From contig JAISXP010000130.1 in the NCBI GenBank assembly GCA_031270465.1, forward strand, positions 1 through 38,882: 38,882 nucleotides of DNA. Direction: 5' to 3'. The DNA is from Tannerella sp. Its GTDB lineage: Bacteria > Bacteroidota > Bacteroidia > Bacteroidales > Tannerellaceae. A program made the position numbers and the translations under genes. Below the pieces are notes generated by a model, which was not told where the DNA came from, made no database searches, and was given only the letters and a program-made list of their open reading frames with translations. Positions 18,395 through 25,893 of this stretch are shown here, piece after piece (position 1 is the stretch's first letter; each line of letters starts with the position of its first letter).

Positions 18395-19219
18395 ATGGCA
18401 GTTACAATGGCTGATATCACTCATCTGAGGAAGATGAGCGGAGCAGGAATGATGGATTGCAAAAACGCACTGGAAGAATCGGGCAACGATTTCGAAAAAG
18501 CGATGGAAATTATCCGCAAAAAAGGACAGGCGGTCTCTGTGATACGTTCCGACCGTGAAGCGTCCGAAGGCTGCGTGCTGGCAGCGCACAGCGACGGTTA
18601 TGCCGCCTCCGTGGCGCTCAAGTGCGAAACCGATTTCGTGGCTAAAAACGGCGAATTTATTGCCTTAACACAAAGTATTCTGGACGTGGCAATGGAGAAA
18701 AAACCGGCTACGCTTCAGGATTTGCTGGCCGCGCCGCTGAGCGATGGCCGCGCTATCGGTGACCACATTACCGATCGCATCGGCATAACCGGCGAGAAGA
18801 TGGAACTTGGATTCTATGAATTTGTGAACGGCGCTTCGACAATGTCTTATATCCATCATGGCAACAGACTGGCTACCATAGTGGCATTCAACGGAGCAAT
18901 CGAATATCAGGTTGCACGCGATGTGGCAATGCAGGTTGCCTCCATGAATCCCGTAGCCGTGACACCGGACGAAGTGTCGCAAAAGGTCATCGACACCGAA
19001 AAAGAAATAGCCCGCGACAAAGCGCGTCAGGCAGGGAAACCCGAAAACCTGCTCGACCGTATTGCCGAAGGCGCCCTGCAGAAGTTCTACAAGGAAAGTA
19101 CCTTGCTGGAACAGAATTTTATCAAAGATGACAAGCTTACCATCCGGCAATATCTACAACAACAGGATAAAACGCTCACGGTAACGGCATTCAGACGCAT
19201 TGCGCTGAATGTGGACTAA
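18395..19219 (+). CDS. tsf: Elongation factor Ts
   Basis: Guanine-nucleotide exchange factor for EF-Tu. The 274 residues include the N-terminal UBA-like domain with LRKMSGAGMMDCKNAL and the core motif CETDFVAKNGEF. The length is normal for Bacteroidota. It forms an operon with rpsB and is closed by a strong terminator 21 nt after the stop. Confidence 0.97.
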   Translation: MAVTMADITHLRKMSGAGMMDCKNALEESGNDFEKAMEIIRKKGQAVSVIRSDREASEGCVLAAHSDGYAASVALKCETDFVAKNGEFIALTQSILDVAMEKKPATLQDLLAAPLSDGRAIGDHITDRIGITGEKMELGFYEFVNGASTMSYIHHGNRLATIVAFNGAIEYQVARDVAMQVASMNPVAVTPDEVSQKVIDTEKEIARDKARQAGKPENLLDRIAEGALQKFYKESTLLEQNFIKDDKLTIRQYLQQQDKTLTVTAFRRIALNVD

Positions 19220-19240
19220 GTGACTTTTTGTTTTTATAAC

Positions 19241-19280
19241 AAAAAAAGGTTGTCTGCTTTTTTGCAGTCAACCTTTTTTT
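19241..19280 (+). terminator. Rho-independent terminator after tsf
   Basis: An A-run plus GGTTGTCTGC pairs with GCAGTCAACC and a T-run (stem of about 17 bp including the A/T arms, with one mismatch and a 6-nt T loop). The T-run runs straight into the -7 box of the next gene. Confidence 0.9.
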
Positions 19281-19282
19281 AT

Positions 19283-19290
19283 TATTTTTG
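19283..19290 (+). promoter_or_regulatory. -7 box of the ECF sigma factor operon
   Basis: TATTTTTG ends 12 nt before the ATG at 19303, so the mRNA would be nearly leaderless. The region that would hold the -33 box overlaps the terminator stem of tsf. Confidence 0.5.
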
Positions 19291-19302
19291 CCGGAAAAAT
19301 CT

Positions 19303-19872
19303 ATGATCTTTCTTAGAACAAAACCCGTCAGCGAGACGGACGACGAATTGCTGTACCGCTACAGGACAACAATGCGGATGGACTGCCTGGGTAGCCTGTA
19401 CGACCGGTATATTCCACTCGTATATGGTCTGTGCCTGAAGTATCTGCAGGACGAAGAGGATGCGCGGGACGCCGTAATGCAACTGTTTGAAGAACTGGTT
19501 TCGAAAGTGATGCAACACGACGTGCGGGATTTTCGCGCATGGCTCTACAGCGTGGCGCGCAACCATTGCCTGCAAATATTGCGCAGCCAGGCAAATTCCA
19601 TTCAGACAGAATTGTATCCCAACCTTATGGAATCGGATGAAAGTTTGCATCTCTTTGACGACGAGGAGGACAGCGAACGTATTCCCGCACTGCAGAAATG
19701 CATGGAAAAGCTGCCCGAAACACAGCGGAAAGCCATACAACTCTTCTTTATGGAGGAAAAATCGTATGCCGACATTACAGACGTCACCGGATATTCATTG
19801 AAAAGCGTAAAAAGTTATATCCAGAACGGGAAAAGAAATTTGAAAATATGTATAGAACAAGCAATAAAATAG
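19303..19872 (+). CDS. ECF-type RNA polymerase sigma factor
   Basis: A 189-residue sigma-70 family protein. Region 2 (about 25-90) contains LYDRYIPLVYGLCLKYLQDEEDARDAVMQLF and FRAWLYSVARNHCLQILR. Region 4 (about 130-185) contains LPETQRKAIQLFFMEEKSYADITDVTGYSLKSVKSYIQNGKRNLK. The ATG at 19303 is used rather than the in-frame TTG at 19288, which overlaps the -7 box. The stop is 2 nt before the next gene, a membrane protein that looks like its regulator. The target regulon is unknown. Confidence 0.9.
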   Translation: MIFLRTKPVSETDDELLYRYRTTMRMDCLGSLYDRYIPLVYGLCLKYLQDEEDARDAVMQLFEELVSKVMQHDVRDFRAWLYSVARNHCLQILRSQANSIQTELYPNLMESDESLHLFDDEEDSERIPALQKCMEKLPETQRKAIQLFFMEEKSYADITDVTGYSLKSVKSYIQNGKRNLKICIEQAIK

Positions 19873-19874
19873 CA

Positions 19875-20849
19875 ATGAACCTGCTGGAATACATACAGGG
19901 AAACCGGAAAGGGAAAGCAGCTCACCGACTCGAACGCGAAGCGATGCGTGACGTTTTCTTGGCTGAAGCACTGGAAGGATATGATACGGTCGAGGGCGAC
20001 CATATCCGGCAGATTGCCTTGCTGCGCACGCAACTGTCGGCAAAGACACGGCGCGTCAACAGGCTTGCCGTCGCAGGCATTGCTGCCGGGCTGCTGTTTT
20101 TTCTTGCCGTCGGCAGCTATTTCATGTTGAACCGCGAGAATGAAAACTTCGTAGCCCGGTACGACAGTCTGTCAGAGAATGTAAGCGCACAGAAGACGGA
20201 AGACGCACCCGTGCCGGCAGCGCCCGATACCGCACAGACGGAAATCCCGTCGGCCGTACGCGAACAGAAAACGCCGGCAATGCCCCCGCCTCCCGCCGCT
20301 TCGACGACGGAAAACGTGATTGCGGAAACAGTCGAACCACCAAGCAATGAGATTGTTGCCGTGGAAGAGCTGCAGGAGACGCCGGTTCTAACGGACACTC
20401 TGCTGTTAGCCCGGCAAACGCAAATTGAAGAGATGGAAGCAGCCGTCGCGGCCGAAGCGCAGAAACCGGAAGTTGACACCCTGACGTTAGCCCGGCAAAC
20501 GCGCCCGGCGCTGAAAACGGGAGACGGCACACTGTTTGACGGTCTTACGGCCGAAAATGACACCGAGCGCCGCAGGACCTCGCAGAAGCCGTATCCCAAA
20601 ATCGGAATGGCGGAATACAGAAAGTATCTGAAAGAATCGCTAATCCGTCCGGCGACGGGCGATTGCACCGGGGCGAAAGGCATCGTCAGAGTAGAGTTTA
20701 ACATCGACCACGAGGGTAAACCGCATAACTTCCGCATCCGGAAAAAACTTTGCGACGAAGCCGACAGAGAAGCCATCCGCCTGATAGAAAACGGCAGCCT
20801 GTGGGTTGGCGACAAAAACAAAAAGATAACCGTCGACGTGTCATTCTGA
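19875..20849 (+). CDS. Membrane protein with an anti-sigma-like N-terminus and a TonB-type C-terminal domain
   Basis: 324 residues. The cytoplasmic N-terminus (MNLLEYIQGNRKGKAAHRLE) is a type found in Bacteroidales proteins encoded next to ECF sigma genes. One membrane segment lies at about 64-85. A Pro/Ala/Glu-rich periplasmic linker (about 95-230) holds two copies of LARQT 27 codons apart, with 17 identical bases. The C-terminus (about 245-324: Y...GIVRVEFNIDHEGKPHNFRI) matches the TonB C-terminal fold. It may sense the envelope and hold the adjacent sigma factor, or be an energy transducer, or both (inference). ATG 19848 inside the sigma gene is an alternative start. Confidence 0.78.
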   Translation: MNLLEYIQGNRKGKAAHRLEREAMRDVFLAEALEGYDTVEGDHIRQIALLRTQLSAKTRRVNRLAVAGIAAGLLFFLAVGSYFMLNRENENFVARYDSLSENVSAQKTEDAPVPAAPDTAQTEIPSAVREQKTPAMPPPPAASTTENVIAETVEPPSNEIVAVEELQETPVLTDTLLLARQTQIEEMEAAVAAEAQKPEVDTLTLARQTRPALKTGDGTLFDGLTAENDTERRRTSQKPYPKIGMAEYRKYLKESLIRPATGDCTGAKGIVRVEFNIDHEGKPHNFRIRKKLCDEADREAIRLIENGSLWVGDKNKKITVDVSF

Positions 20850-20872
20850 GCGCGACACAAAAGCATTGCAGC

Positions 20873-21817
20873 ATGAATTTAAAAATTCACAGATTCGAAG
20901 AACCGAACAGCCGCGATCCGAGAGATTCACGGCATTCTGGCCTGAAAGCGGCGCTAAAACTCACGGCATACGGCGTTTGTCTCCTGATAGCCGTCTGCTG
21001 CCGTTCGGGCGCCGGGCGCGACGACGCAGCCATACCCGCGGCCGCGACGGAAACACCGGCCGTGACCGAACGCGACAGTGTGGAGGAAATGAAGACACTG
21101 TCTGCCGGAATATTCGAAAATTTCCCGTGCGGAACGATCGATTCGGCCGGATACGTGGATGTATCTGCCGGCGTGGCGCGTTTCAGGATAAAGGGGCGCG
21201 CTGCAGAAAAGGTCGCAGCACGCACCATGCACGTGCAGTCCGACAGCACGAAGGCCGATGCCCGGTCGTACATCTTCCTGCACGGGATGGAGAAAGACAA
21301 GTCCTTCGCCTTCGATGCGCTTTGTATCCCGTCGGCAGGAACAATGATTGTCTGTCCCGACCGGCATGACGGCAGCGGAAGAGACGAAATCGACCTTATC
21401 CTCGTCTCCAAGCGCGACCACCGGCTGCGAGCGCTCGACTGCGAAAACGGCCTCCTGATCGACGTCCCGGCTGCCACCGGCCGCAATCCCGGCAACAAAA
21501 AACGGTACGGCGACAAGAAAACGCCCGAAGGCATCTTCTCCATCTACGCCATTCACGACGCTTCGGAATGGGACTACGATTTTCACGACGGAAAAGGGCC
21601 GGTAAAAGGCTGCTACGGAAAATATTTCGTCCGGTTCAAGGAATACTGGCACATCGGAATACACGGTACGCACCTGCCCGGAACGGTAGGTTCGCGCGCC
21701 ACGGAAGCCTGTATACGCCTGCAAAACGACGACATCGAGCGCATCGTCCCGATGATTTCCGTCTCGGAAACGCTCATTGCCGTCACTCCGGCGTATGAGG
21801 ACATGACTGTGCAGTGA
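20873..21817 (+). CDS. L,D-transpeptidase (YkuD)-like envelope protein
   Basis: A 314-residue protein with a hydrophobic N-terminal segment (about 29-44) that is either a signal anchor or an atypical lipoprotein signal; CC follows it, but the lipobox is poor. The C-terminal half has the YkuD pattern: TGRNPGNKKRYGDKKTPEGIFSI, then IHGT with His264, and a catalytic-type Cys280 in EACIRL. Most family members have HGC or EGC where this has EAC. The family cross-links peptidoglycan or attaches proteins to it. It follows the sigma/TonB-like pair by 23 nt, which suggests an envelope-maintenance operon. Activity is inferred from the motif only. Confidence 0.78.
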   Translation: MNLKIHRFEEPNSRDPRDSRHSGLKAALKLTAYGVCLLIAVCCRSGAGRDDAAIPAAATETPAVTERDSVEEMKTLSAGIFENFPCGTIDSAGYVDVSAGVARFRIKGRAAEKVAARTMHVQSDSTKADARSYIFLHGMEKDKSFAFDALCIPSAGTMIVCPDRHDGSGRDEIDLILVSKRDHRLRALDCENGLLIDVPAATGRNPGNKKRYGDKKTPEGIFSIYAIHDASEWDYDFHDGKGPVKGCYGKYFVRFKEYWHIGIHGTHLPGTVGSRATEACIRLQNDDIERIVPMISVSETLIAVTPAYEDMTVQ

Positions 21818-21857
21818 AGCGGATAGATATTGAAAAAACATGCGTTGGCAAAACCAT

Positions 21858-21993
21858 AATGCGCGTGATGAAAACCGTCTCGCGCGAGGATGATTTCATC
21901 TCGCGCGAAGATATTTTCATCTCGCGCGAGGATGATTTCATCTCGCGCGAGGATATTTTCATCTCGCGCGAGACAGTTTTCATCTCGCGCGAG
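21858..21993. repeat. Array of palindromes with exact 21-bp spacing
   Basis: The core CTCGCGCGAG, a perfect 10-bp palindrome, begins at 21879, 21900, 21921, 21942, 21963 and 21984. Each step is exactly 21 bp. The second copy has one change (CTCGCGCGAA), and a decayed copy precedes the set at 21858. AT-rich spacers alternate between two types (containing TGATTTCA or TATTTTCA). The array lies 62 nt after the transpeptidase stop codon and ahead of the M16 promoter. Because 21 is a multiple of three, frames stay open on both strands, but no coding role is evident. Confidence 0.9.
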
Positions 21994-22165
21994 ATGGGAT
22001 TCACTTTTCGTTGGCCAAATTTAACATTCGACGAAGCAGCTTCGCTTTCCGCACGAAACACCGTAAACCGCACCGTCCGTCCCTCGCCGGGTAGCCTGCT
22101 GAATGACAGTACGGAAAAATACAAAAAAAAACAGCCCCATGTTTTTTTTACTCGCCATTAATTGC

Positions 22166-22173
22166 TACTTTTG
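22166..22173 (+). promoter_or_regulatory. -7 box of the M16 peptidase gene
   Basis: TACTTTTG fits the consensus. The ATG at 22176 is only 2 nt after it and so would lie upstream of the transcript start. This argues for a later start codon. Confidence 0.6.
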
Positions 22174-22226
22174 CAATGCAGAAAAAAAACGATAACAGGG
22201 AATGCCCGACTGTTTGCAGACGGAAA

Positions 22227-25085
22227 ATGTTTTACACCCCGCGTTATCCTGACACGCAGACGATGATGATGACTACTGAAGTAAATGAATATACGCTGGA
22301 TAACGGCCTTACCGTCTGGCTGAACGAAGACCACAGCCAGCCGAAAGTCTTCGGAGCGGTAGTCGTCAAAGCCGGTTCGAAAGACAGCCCCAATACCGGC
22401 ATTGCCCACTACTTCGAGCACATGATGTTCAAGGGTACGGACAAAATCGGCACGGTCGACTACGAAAGCGAACGCCTGTATCTCGACATGATTGCCCGCA
22501 AATACGACGAACTCGCCGCAACGGCCGACGAAACCCTGCGACGCGAAATACAGCAGGAAATCAACACCCTGAGCGTACAGGCCGCACAATATGTCATCCC
22601 CAACGAATTCGACAAGCTGATAACAAAATACGGCGGAAGCAAACTCAACGCCGGCACATCGTACGACTACACGGTCTATCACAACATCTTCACCCCACAA
22701 TACATGAAACACTGGGCTGAAATCAACAGCGAACGCCTCCTGAACCCCGTCTTCCGCATGTTTCAGAACGAACTCGAAACTGTCTACGAAGAAAAAAACC
22801 GGCACGACGACATGATGCTCAACCGCGCCATCGAACGAATCATGACCATCTTCTTCCATCCGCACCCCTACGCCTGGCCCATCATCGGAAGCACCGAAAA
22901 CCTCAAAAACCCGCGCCTGTCCGAAATGCAGAAATTCTTCAAAAAATACTACGTAGCAGCAAACATGGGGCTGATTCTGAGCGGCGACTTCGATACGGCA
23001 GACACACTGCCCGTCATCGAACGAACCTTCGCACGCATCCCGAAAGGCGTCGTAATACACTCCCCGAAAACAGAAATACCCCCACTGCGTGGACGCGAAA
23101 AAGCCATCATCAAAATACCCATCCCGCTGATGAAAGCCGTAGCGCTGGGATTCCGGGGCACTCCTTCGAACCATCCCGACCAGACAGCTCTCGACATCGC
23201 CGCCGGCATACTGAACAACGCCAACGGAACGGGATACCTCGACAAACTCATGGTCGAACGGCGGGTGATCGGAGCCATGGTCGGCGGCGAATCGTTCAAC
23301 GAAGCCGGGTTCATCGGCATCGTAGTCGTACCAAAACTCATGCTCCAGTCGTGCCGCAAAGCCGAAAAAATGATATGGAAACAGATCGAACGGCTGAAAA
23401 ACGGCGACTTTACGGACGAAATCTTCAACAGCCTCAAGCGCGAACGGCTGAGGACTCACCTCGCCAATCTCGAAAACATCGACTCCAAAAGCCAGATACT
23501 GGTACGCCTCTTCGCACAGGAAAAAAAATGGACCGACTACCTGGACGAAATGGAACGGATCGACATGCTGACAAAAAACGACATCGTCCGCACGGCAAAA
23601 AAATACTTCGGCGACAACTACCTCTTCGTAAAGAAAAAAACGGGACAGTACCGCAAAGAAAACCTCGCCAAACCCGATTTCGCACCCATCCTGCCCGGAC
23701 ACACGGACGCATCGTCGGCCTACGCCCGGCAGCTCGAACTCATCCCCGTGAAAGACGCCGGCATACGCTTCCTGGATTTCGAAAACGACGTCCGCACACG
23801 CATGTTGACGCCCAAAGTGACGCTGTATACCACCCCGAACCGGCAGAACCGGATCTTTACGCTCAAAATGTCGTACGGCATCGGACTGCTGCAGGAACCC
23901 CGCCTGAAGTTTCTCGCCGCATACCTGCCGCTGCTCGGAACCGAAAGCCTCTCGTTCGAACACTTCCGCACACGGCTGCAGTCGCTCGGAAGCACGCTCG
24001 AAGAAGACGTAGACAGAAACTCGTTCTCCCTTAAAATAAGCGGATTCGACAACGCCTTTGTCGAGACGCTGACCATCGTGGATGATTTTCTGCGGCACGC
24101 CAAAGCCGACGACCGGAAACTGAAAACACTCGTGGACGACGCTAAAGTGATGGAAAAAGCCTTCTTTCAGTCCAACAGCGAAGTCGCAGAAGCACTCTTC
24201 GAATACGTACAGTTCGGAAAACTGTCGCAGTACATGACCAAACTTTCGCTCCGTGAAGTGAAATGGCTCAAGGGACGGGAACTGGTGAAACTGTTTCACC
24301 GCGTGCAGCGGATAGAATGTTCGCTGCACTATTGCGGCGCACTCGACGAAGACGAAGCAGCACGCCATATCCGTGCGTTTCTGCCTCTTGACGAGATTTG
24401 CGAAACATCGACTTCGCCCCTCTACCGCGAATTTGTCAAATACGACCGCCCGCTGGTATTCTTCTACGACATGCCCGACGTGTTTCAGAACATCATCTAC
24501 GCCTACATGTCGTGCGAACCGCTCGATACGCTCCGTAAACGGCACGAGGCCGAACTCTTTTCAAAATACTTCGGCGAAGGCATGTCGTCGCTCATGTTTC
24601 AGGAAATACGTGAATTCCGTTCACTGGCATATTATACTTCAGGCGCATACCGTATGCCGCCCTTCTGCCACGCCGGAATGCCCGCCCGATTCGTTACCTA
24701 CCTCTCGACACAGTGCGACAAGACAACCGACGCCCTCAAGGTGCTAAACATGCTGATACAGGACATGCCCGAACGGCCCGAAAGAATCGCCGAAGTGATA
24801 CAGACAACCGTCAACCAGACAAACAACGACTACCCCTCGTTTCGCGACCTCTCTGCACGGATCGCCATGCACAAGCGCAACGGACACGACACAGACCCGA
24901 ACCGCCAGCTGATCGAAGACATCAAAACAATGAACATGAGCGACATCACGCGCTTCTACCGCTCGAACGTGAAAGGACGAACGCTTGTATACGTCGTGGT
25001 CGGAAACTCACGGCTGATGGACATGCAGCAGCTCGCCACGTTTGGCGACATCGTGCGGATGAAGAAATACGACTTTTATCACTGA
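22227..25085 (+). CDS. M16 family zinc metallopeptidase
   Basis: About 952 residues, made of tandem M16 units. The active inverted zinc motif is HYFEH (H61, E64, H65), followed by the distal glutamate region ELETVYEEKNR. The second half (from about residue 510) lacks the zinc motif, as usual for the inactive partner half. No signal peptide is seen, so it is probably cytoplasmic and may degrade peptides. The frame is open to 22176, but the promoter position excludes that start. 22227 (MFYTPRYPD) is chosen, and the MMM run at 22263-22271 just before TTEVNEYTLDNGLTVWL is also possible. A hairpin repeat lies 17 nt downstream. Confidence 0.88.
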   Translation: MFYTPRYPDTQTMMMTTEVNEYTLDNGLTVWLNEDHSQPKVFGAVVVKAGSKDSPNTGIAHYFEHMMFKGTDKIGTVDYESERLYLDMIARKYDELAATADETLRREIQQEINTLSVQAAQYVIPNEFDKLITKYGGSKLNAGTSYDYTVYHNIFTPQYMKHWAEINSERLLNPVFRMFQNELETVYEEKNRHDDMMLNRAIERIMTIFFHPHPYAWPIIGSTENLKNPRLSEMQKFFKKYYVAANMGLILSGDFDTADTLPVIERTFARIPKGVVIHSPKTEIPPLRGREKAIIKIPIPLMKAVALGFRGTPSNHPDQTALDIAAGILNNANGTGYLDKLMVERRVIGAMVGGESFNEAGFIGIVVVPKLMLQSCRKAEKMIWKQIERLKNGDFTDEIFNSLKRERLRTHLANLENIDSKSQILVRLFAQEKKWTDYLDEMERIDMLTKNDIVRTAKKYFGDNYLFVKKKTGQYRKENLAKPDFAPILPGHTDASSAYARQLELIPVKDAGIRFLDFENDVRTRMLTPKVTLYTTPNRQNRIFTLKMSYGIGLLQEPRLKFLAAYLPLLGTESLSFEHFRTRLQSLGSTLEEDVDRNSFSLKISGFDNAFVETLTIVDDFLRHAKADDRKLKTLVDDAKVMEKAFFQSNSEVAEALFEYVQFGKLSQYMTKLSLREVKWLKGRELVKLFHRVQRIECSLHYCGALDEDEAARHIRAFLPLDEICETSTSPLYREFVKYDRPLVFFYDMPDVFQNIIYAYMSCEPLDTLRKRHEAELFSKYFGEGMSSLMFQEIREFRSLAYYTSGAYRMPPFCHAGMPARFVTYLSTQCDKTTDALKVLNMLIQDMPERPERIAEVIQTTVNQTNNDYPSFRDLSARIAMHKRNGHDTDPNRQLIEDIKTMNMSDITRFYRSNVKGRTLVYVVVGNSRLMDMQQLATFGDIVRMKKYDFYH

Positions 25086-25102
25086 CAGCGGTAGAGCGGG
25101 TC

Positions 25103-25130
25103 GTAGAGACGCAAAATTTTGTGTCTCTAC
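25103..25130. repeat. 28-bp inverted repeat, probable bidirectional terminator
   Basis: GTAGAGAC (25103-25110) and GTCTCTAC (25123-25130) enclose GCAAAATTTTGT, making one long hairpin that is perfect except for one wobble pair. It lies between the convergent M16 and MurU-like genes. From memory, almost the same hairpin is dispersed in many Bacteroidota genomes, so it may be a mobile repeat used as a terminator. Confidence 0.75.
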
Positions 25131-25135
25131 TACGA

Positions 25136-25882
25136 CTAAAACCCATGTTTTTTCAACCACATTTCAGCGTCGTGCAGCGTCTCGTGGCTTCCCGCGTCGA
25201 TGATTTCGACGCCGTCGTTCGCCGGACATGCAAGAATCCGCATCACGGGAGCGACGGACAGATAGAAGTCGATGATGGAGAATTTGCCCGTCCACTCCTC
25301 CATCATCCGGAAAATGGAAGGCGAGATAACGTGCACGCCACCGAACGCAGATTCCAGATGTTTCGACGGATCGAAGCCAGGATAAAACGACTTCACGGCG
25401 CCCGTATCCCGGTTGCGCCAGCCGCAGAGACGGTTGTCGCCGTCGAACAGTATCTGGCGCGACGACGGGCGGCGGCTGACAAGCAGTGTCGCAAGCGTAT
25501 CGCCGGATGCGGCGTGCGCATTGTACAGCGCTTTCAGGTCGACACTGGAAAAAACATCGACATTGCATACCAGAAACGGCTCCGCGCCGTCCAGAAAAAC
25601 GCGCGCGCGCTTGATACCTCCGCCGGTATCGAACAGGTAGTCGCTCTCGTCCGAAATATCTATTTTCAGGCCGAAATCGTTGTTTGCTGCAAGAAAATCC
25701 ACAATCTGCCGTCCGAAATGATGGACGTTGACGACGATACGCGAAAACCCCGCCGCTTTCAGGCGGAGTATGGCATGTTCGAGCATGGGACGTCCGCCGA
25801 CACACACAAGCGCTTTGGGCATATTGTCGGTAATGGGTTTAAGACGGCTTCCAAGACCTGCCGCAAGAATCATTGCTTTCAT
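25136..25882 (-). CDS. Sugar-1-phosphate nucleotidyltransferase, MurU-like
   Basis: A 248-residue protein of the NTP-transferase family. The signature AAGLGSRLKPITDNMPKAL at the N-terminus carries the nucleotide-binding loop and catalytic Lys. DTGGGIKRA and CNVDVFSS hold sugar and metal contacts. The size matches MurU, which couples MurNAc-1-phosphate with UTP in peptidoglycan recycling, rather than the longer glucose- or mannose-type enzymes. The partner kinase gene ends 11 nt upstream on the same strand, the AmgK-MurU arrangement known from Pseudomonas. That pairing is the main ground for the function. The exact sugar is not proven. Confidence 0.82.
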   Translation of the reverse strand: MKAMILAAGLGSRLKPITDNMPKALVCVGGRPMLEHAILRLKAAGFSRIVVNVHHFGRQIVDFLAANNDFGLKIDISDESDYLFDTGGGIKRARVFLDGAEPFLVCNVDVFSSVDLKALYNAHAASGDTLATLLVSRRPSSRQILFDGDNRLCGWRNRDTGAVKSFYPGFDPSKHLESAFGGVHVISPSIFRMMEEWTGKFSIIDFYLSVAPVMRILACPANDGVEIIDAGSHETLHDAEMWLKKHGF

Positions 25883-25893
25883 AATTTCTTTAT

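Noticed and set aside
21858-21993. Possible CRISPR array (also considered at 38588-38757)
   Set aside because: The units are 21-22 bp in total, with spacers of only 6-11 bp that resemble each other. There are no unique spacers and no cas genes nearby.
21814-22161. Frames on both strands through the 21-bp array (SRE-type repeat peptides)
   Set aside because: They stay open only because the step is a multiple of three. The plus-strand frame starts on a GTG overlapping the previous stop. The related 22-bp array is not in frame. I treat the region as non-coding repeat.
22158-24545. 795-codon open frame opposite the M16 peptidase gene
   Set aside because: Antisense shadow caused by codon bias. 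The plus strand carries the HYFEH zinc motif and a promoter. The same explanation covers the long antisense frames at 11022-13097, 25924-27408, 27663-29837 and 30781-32022.
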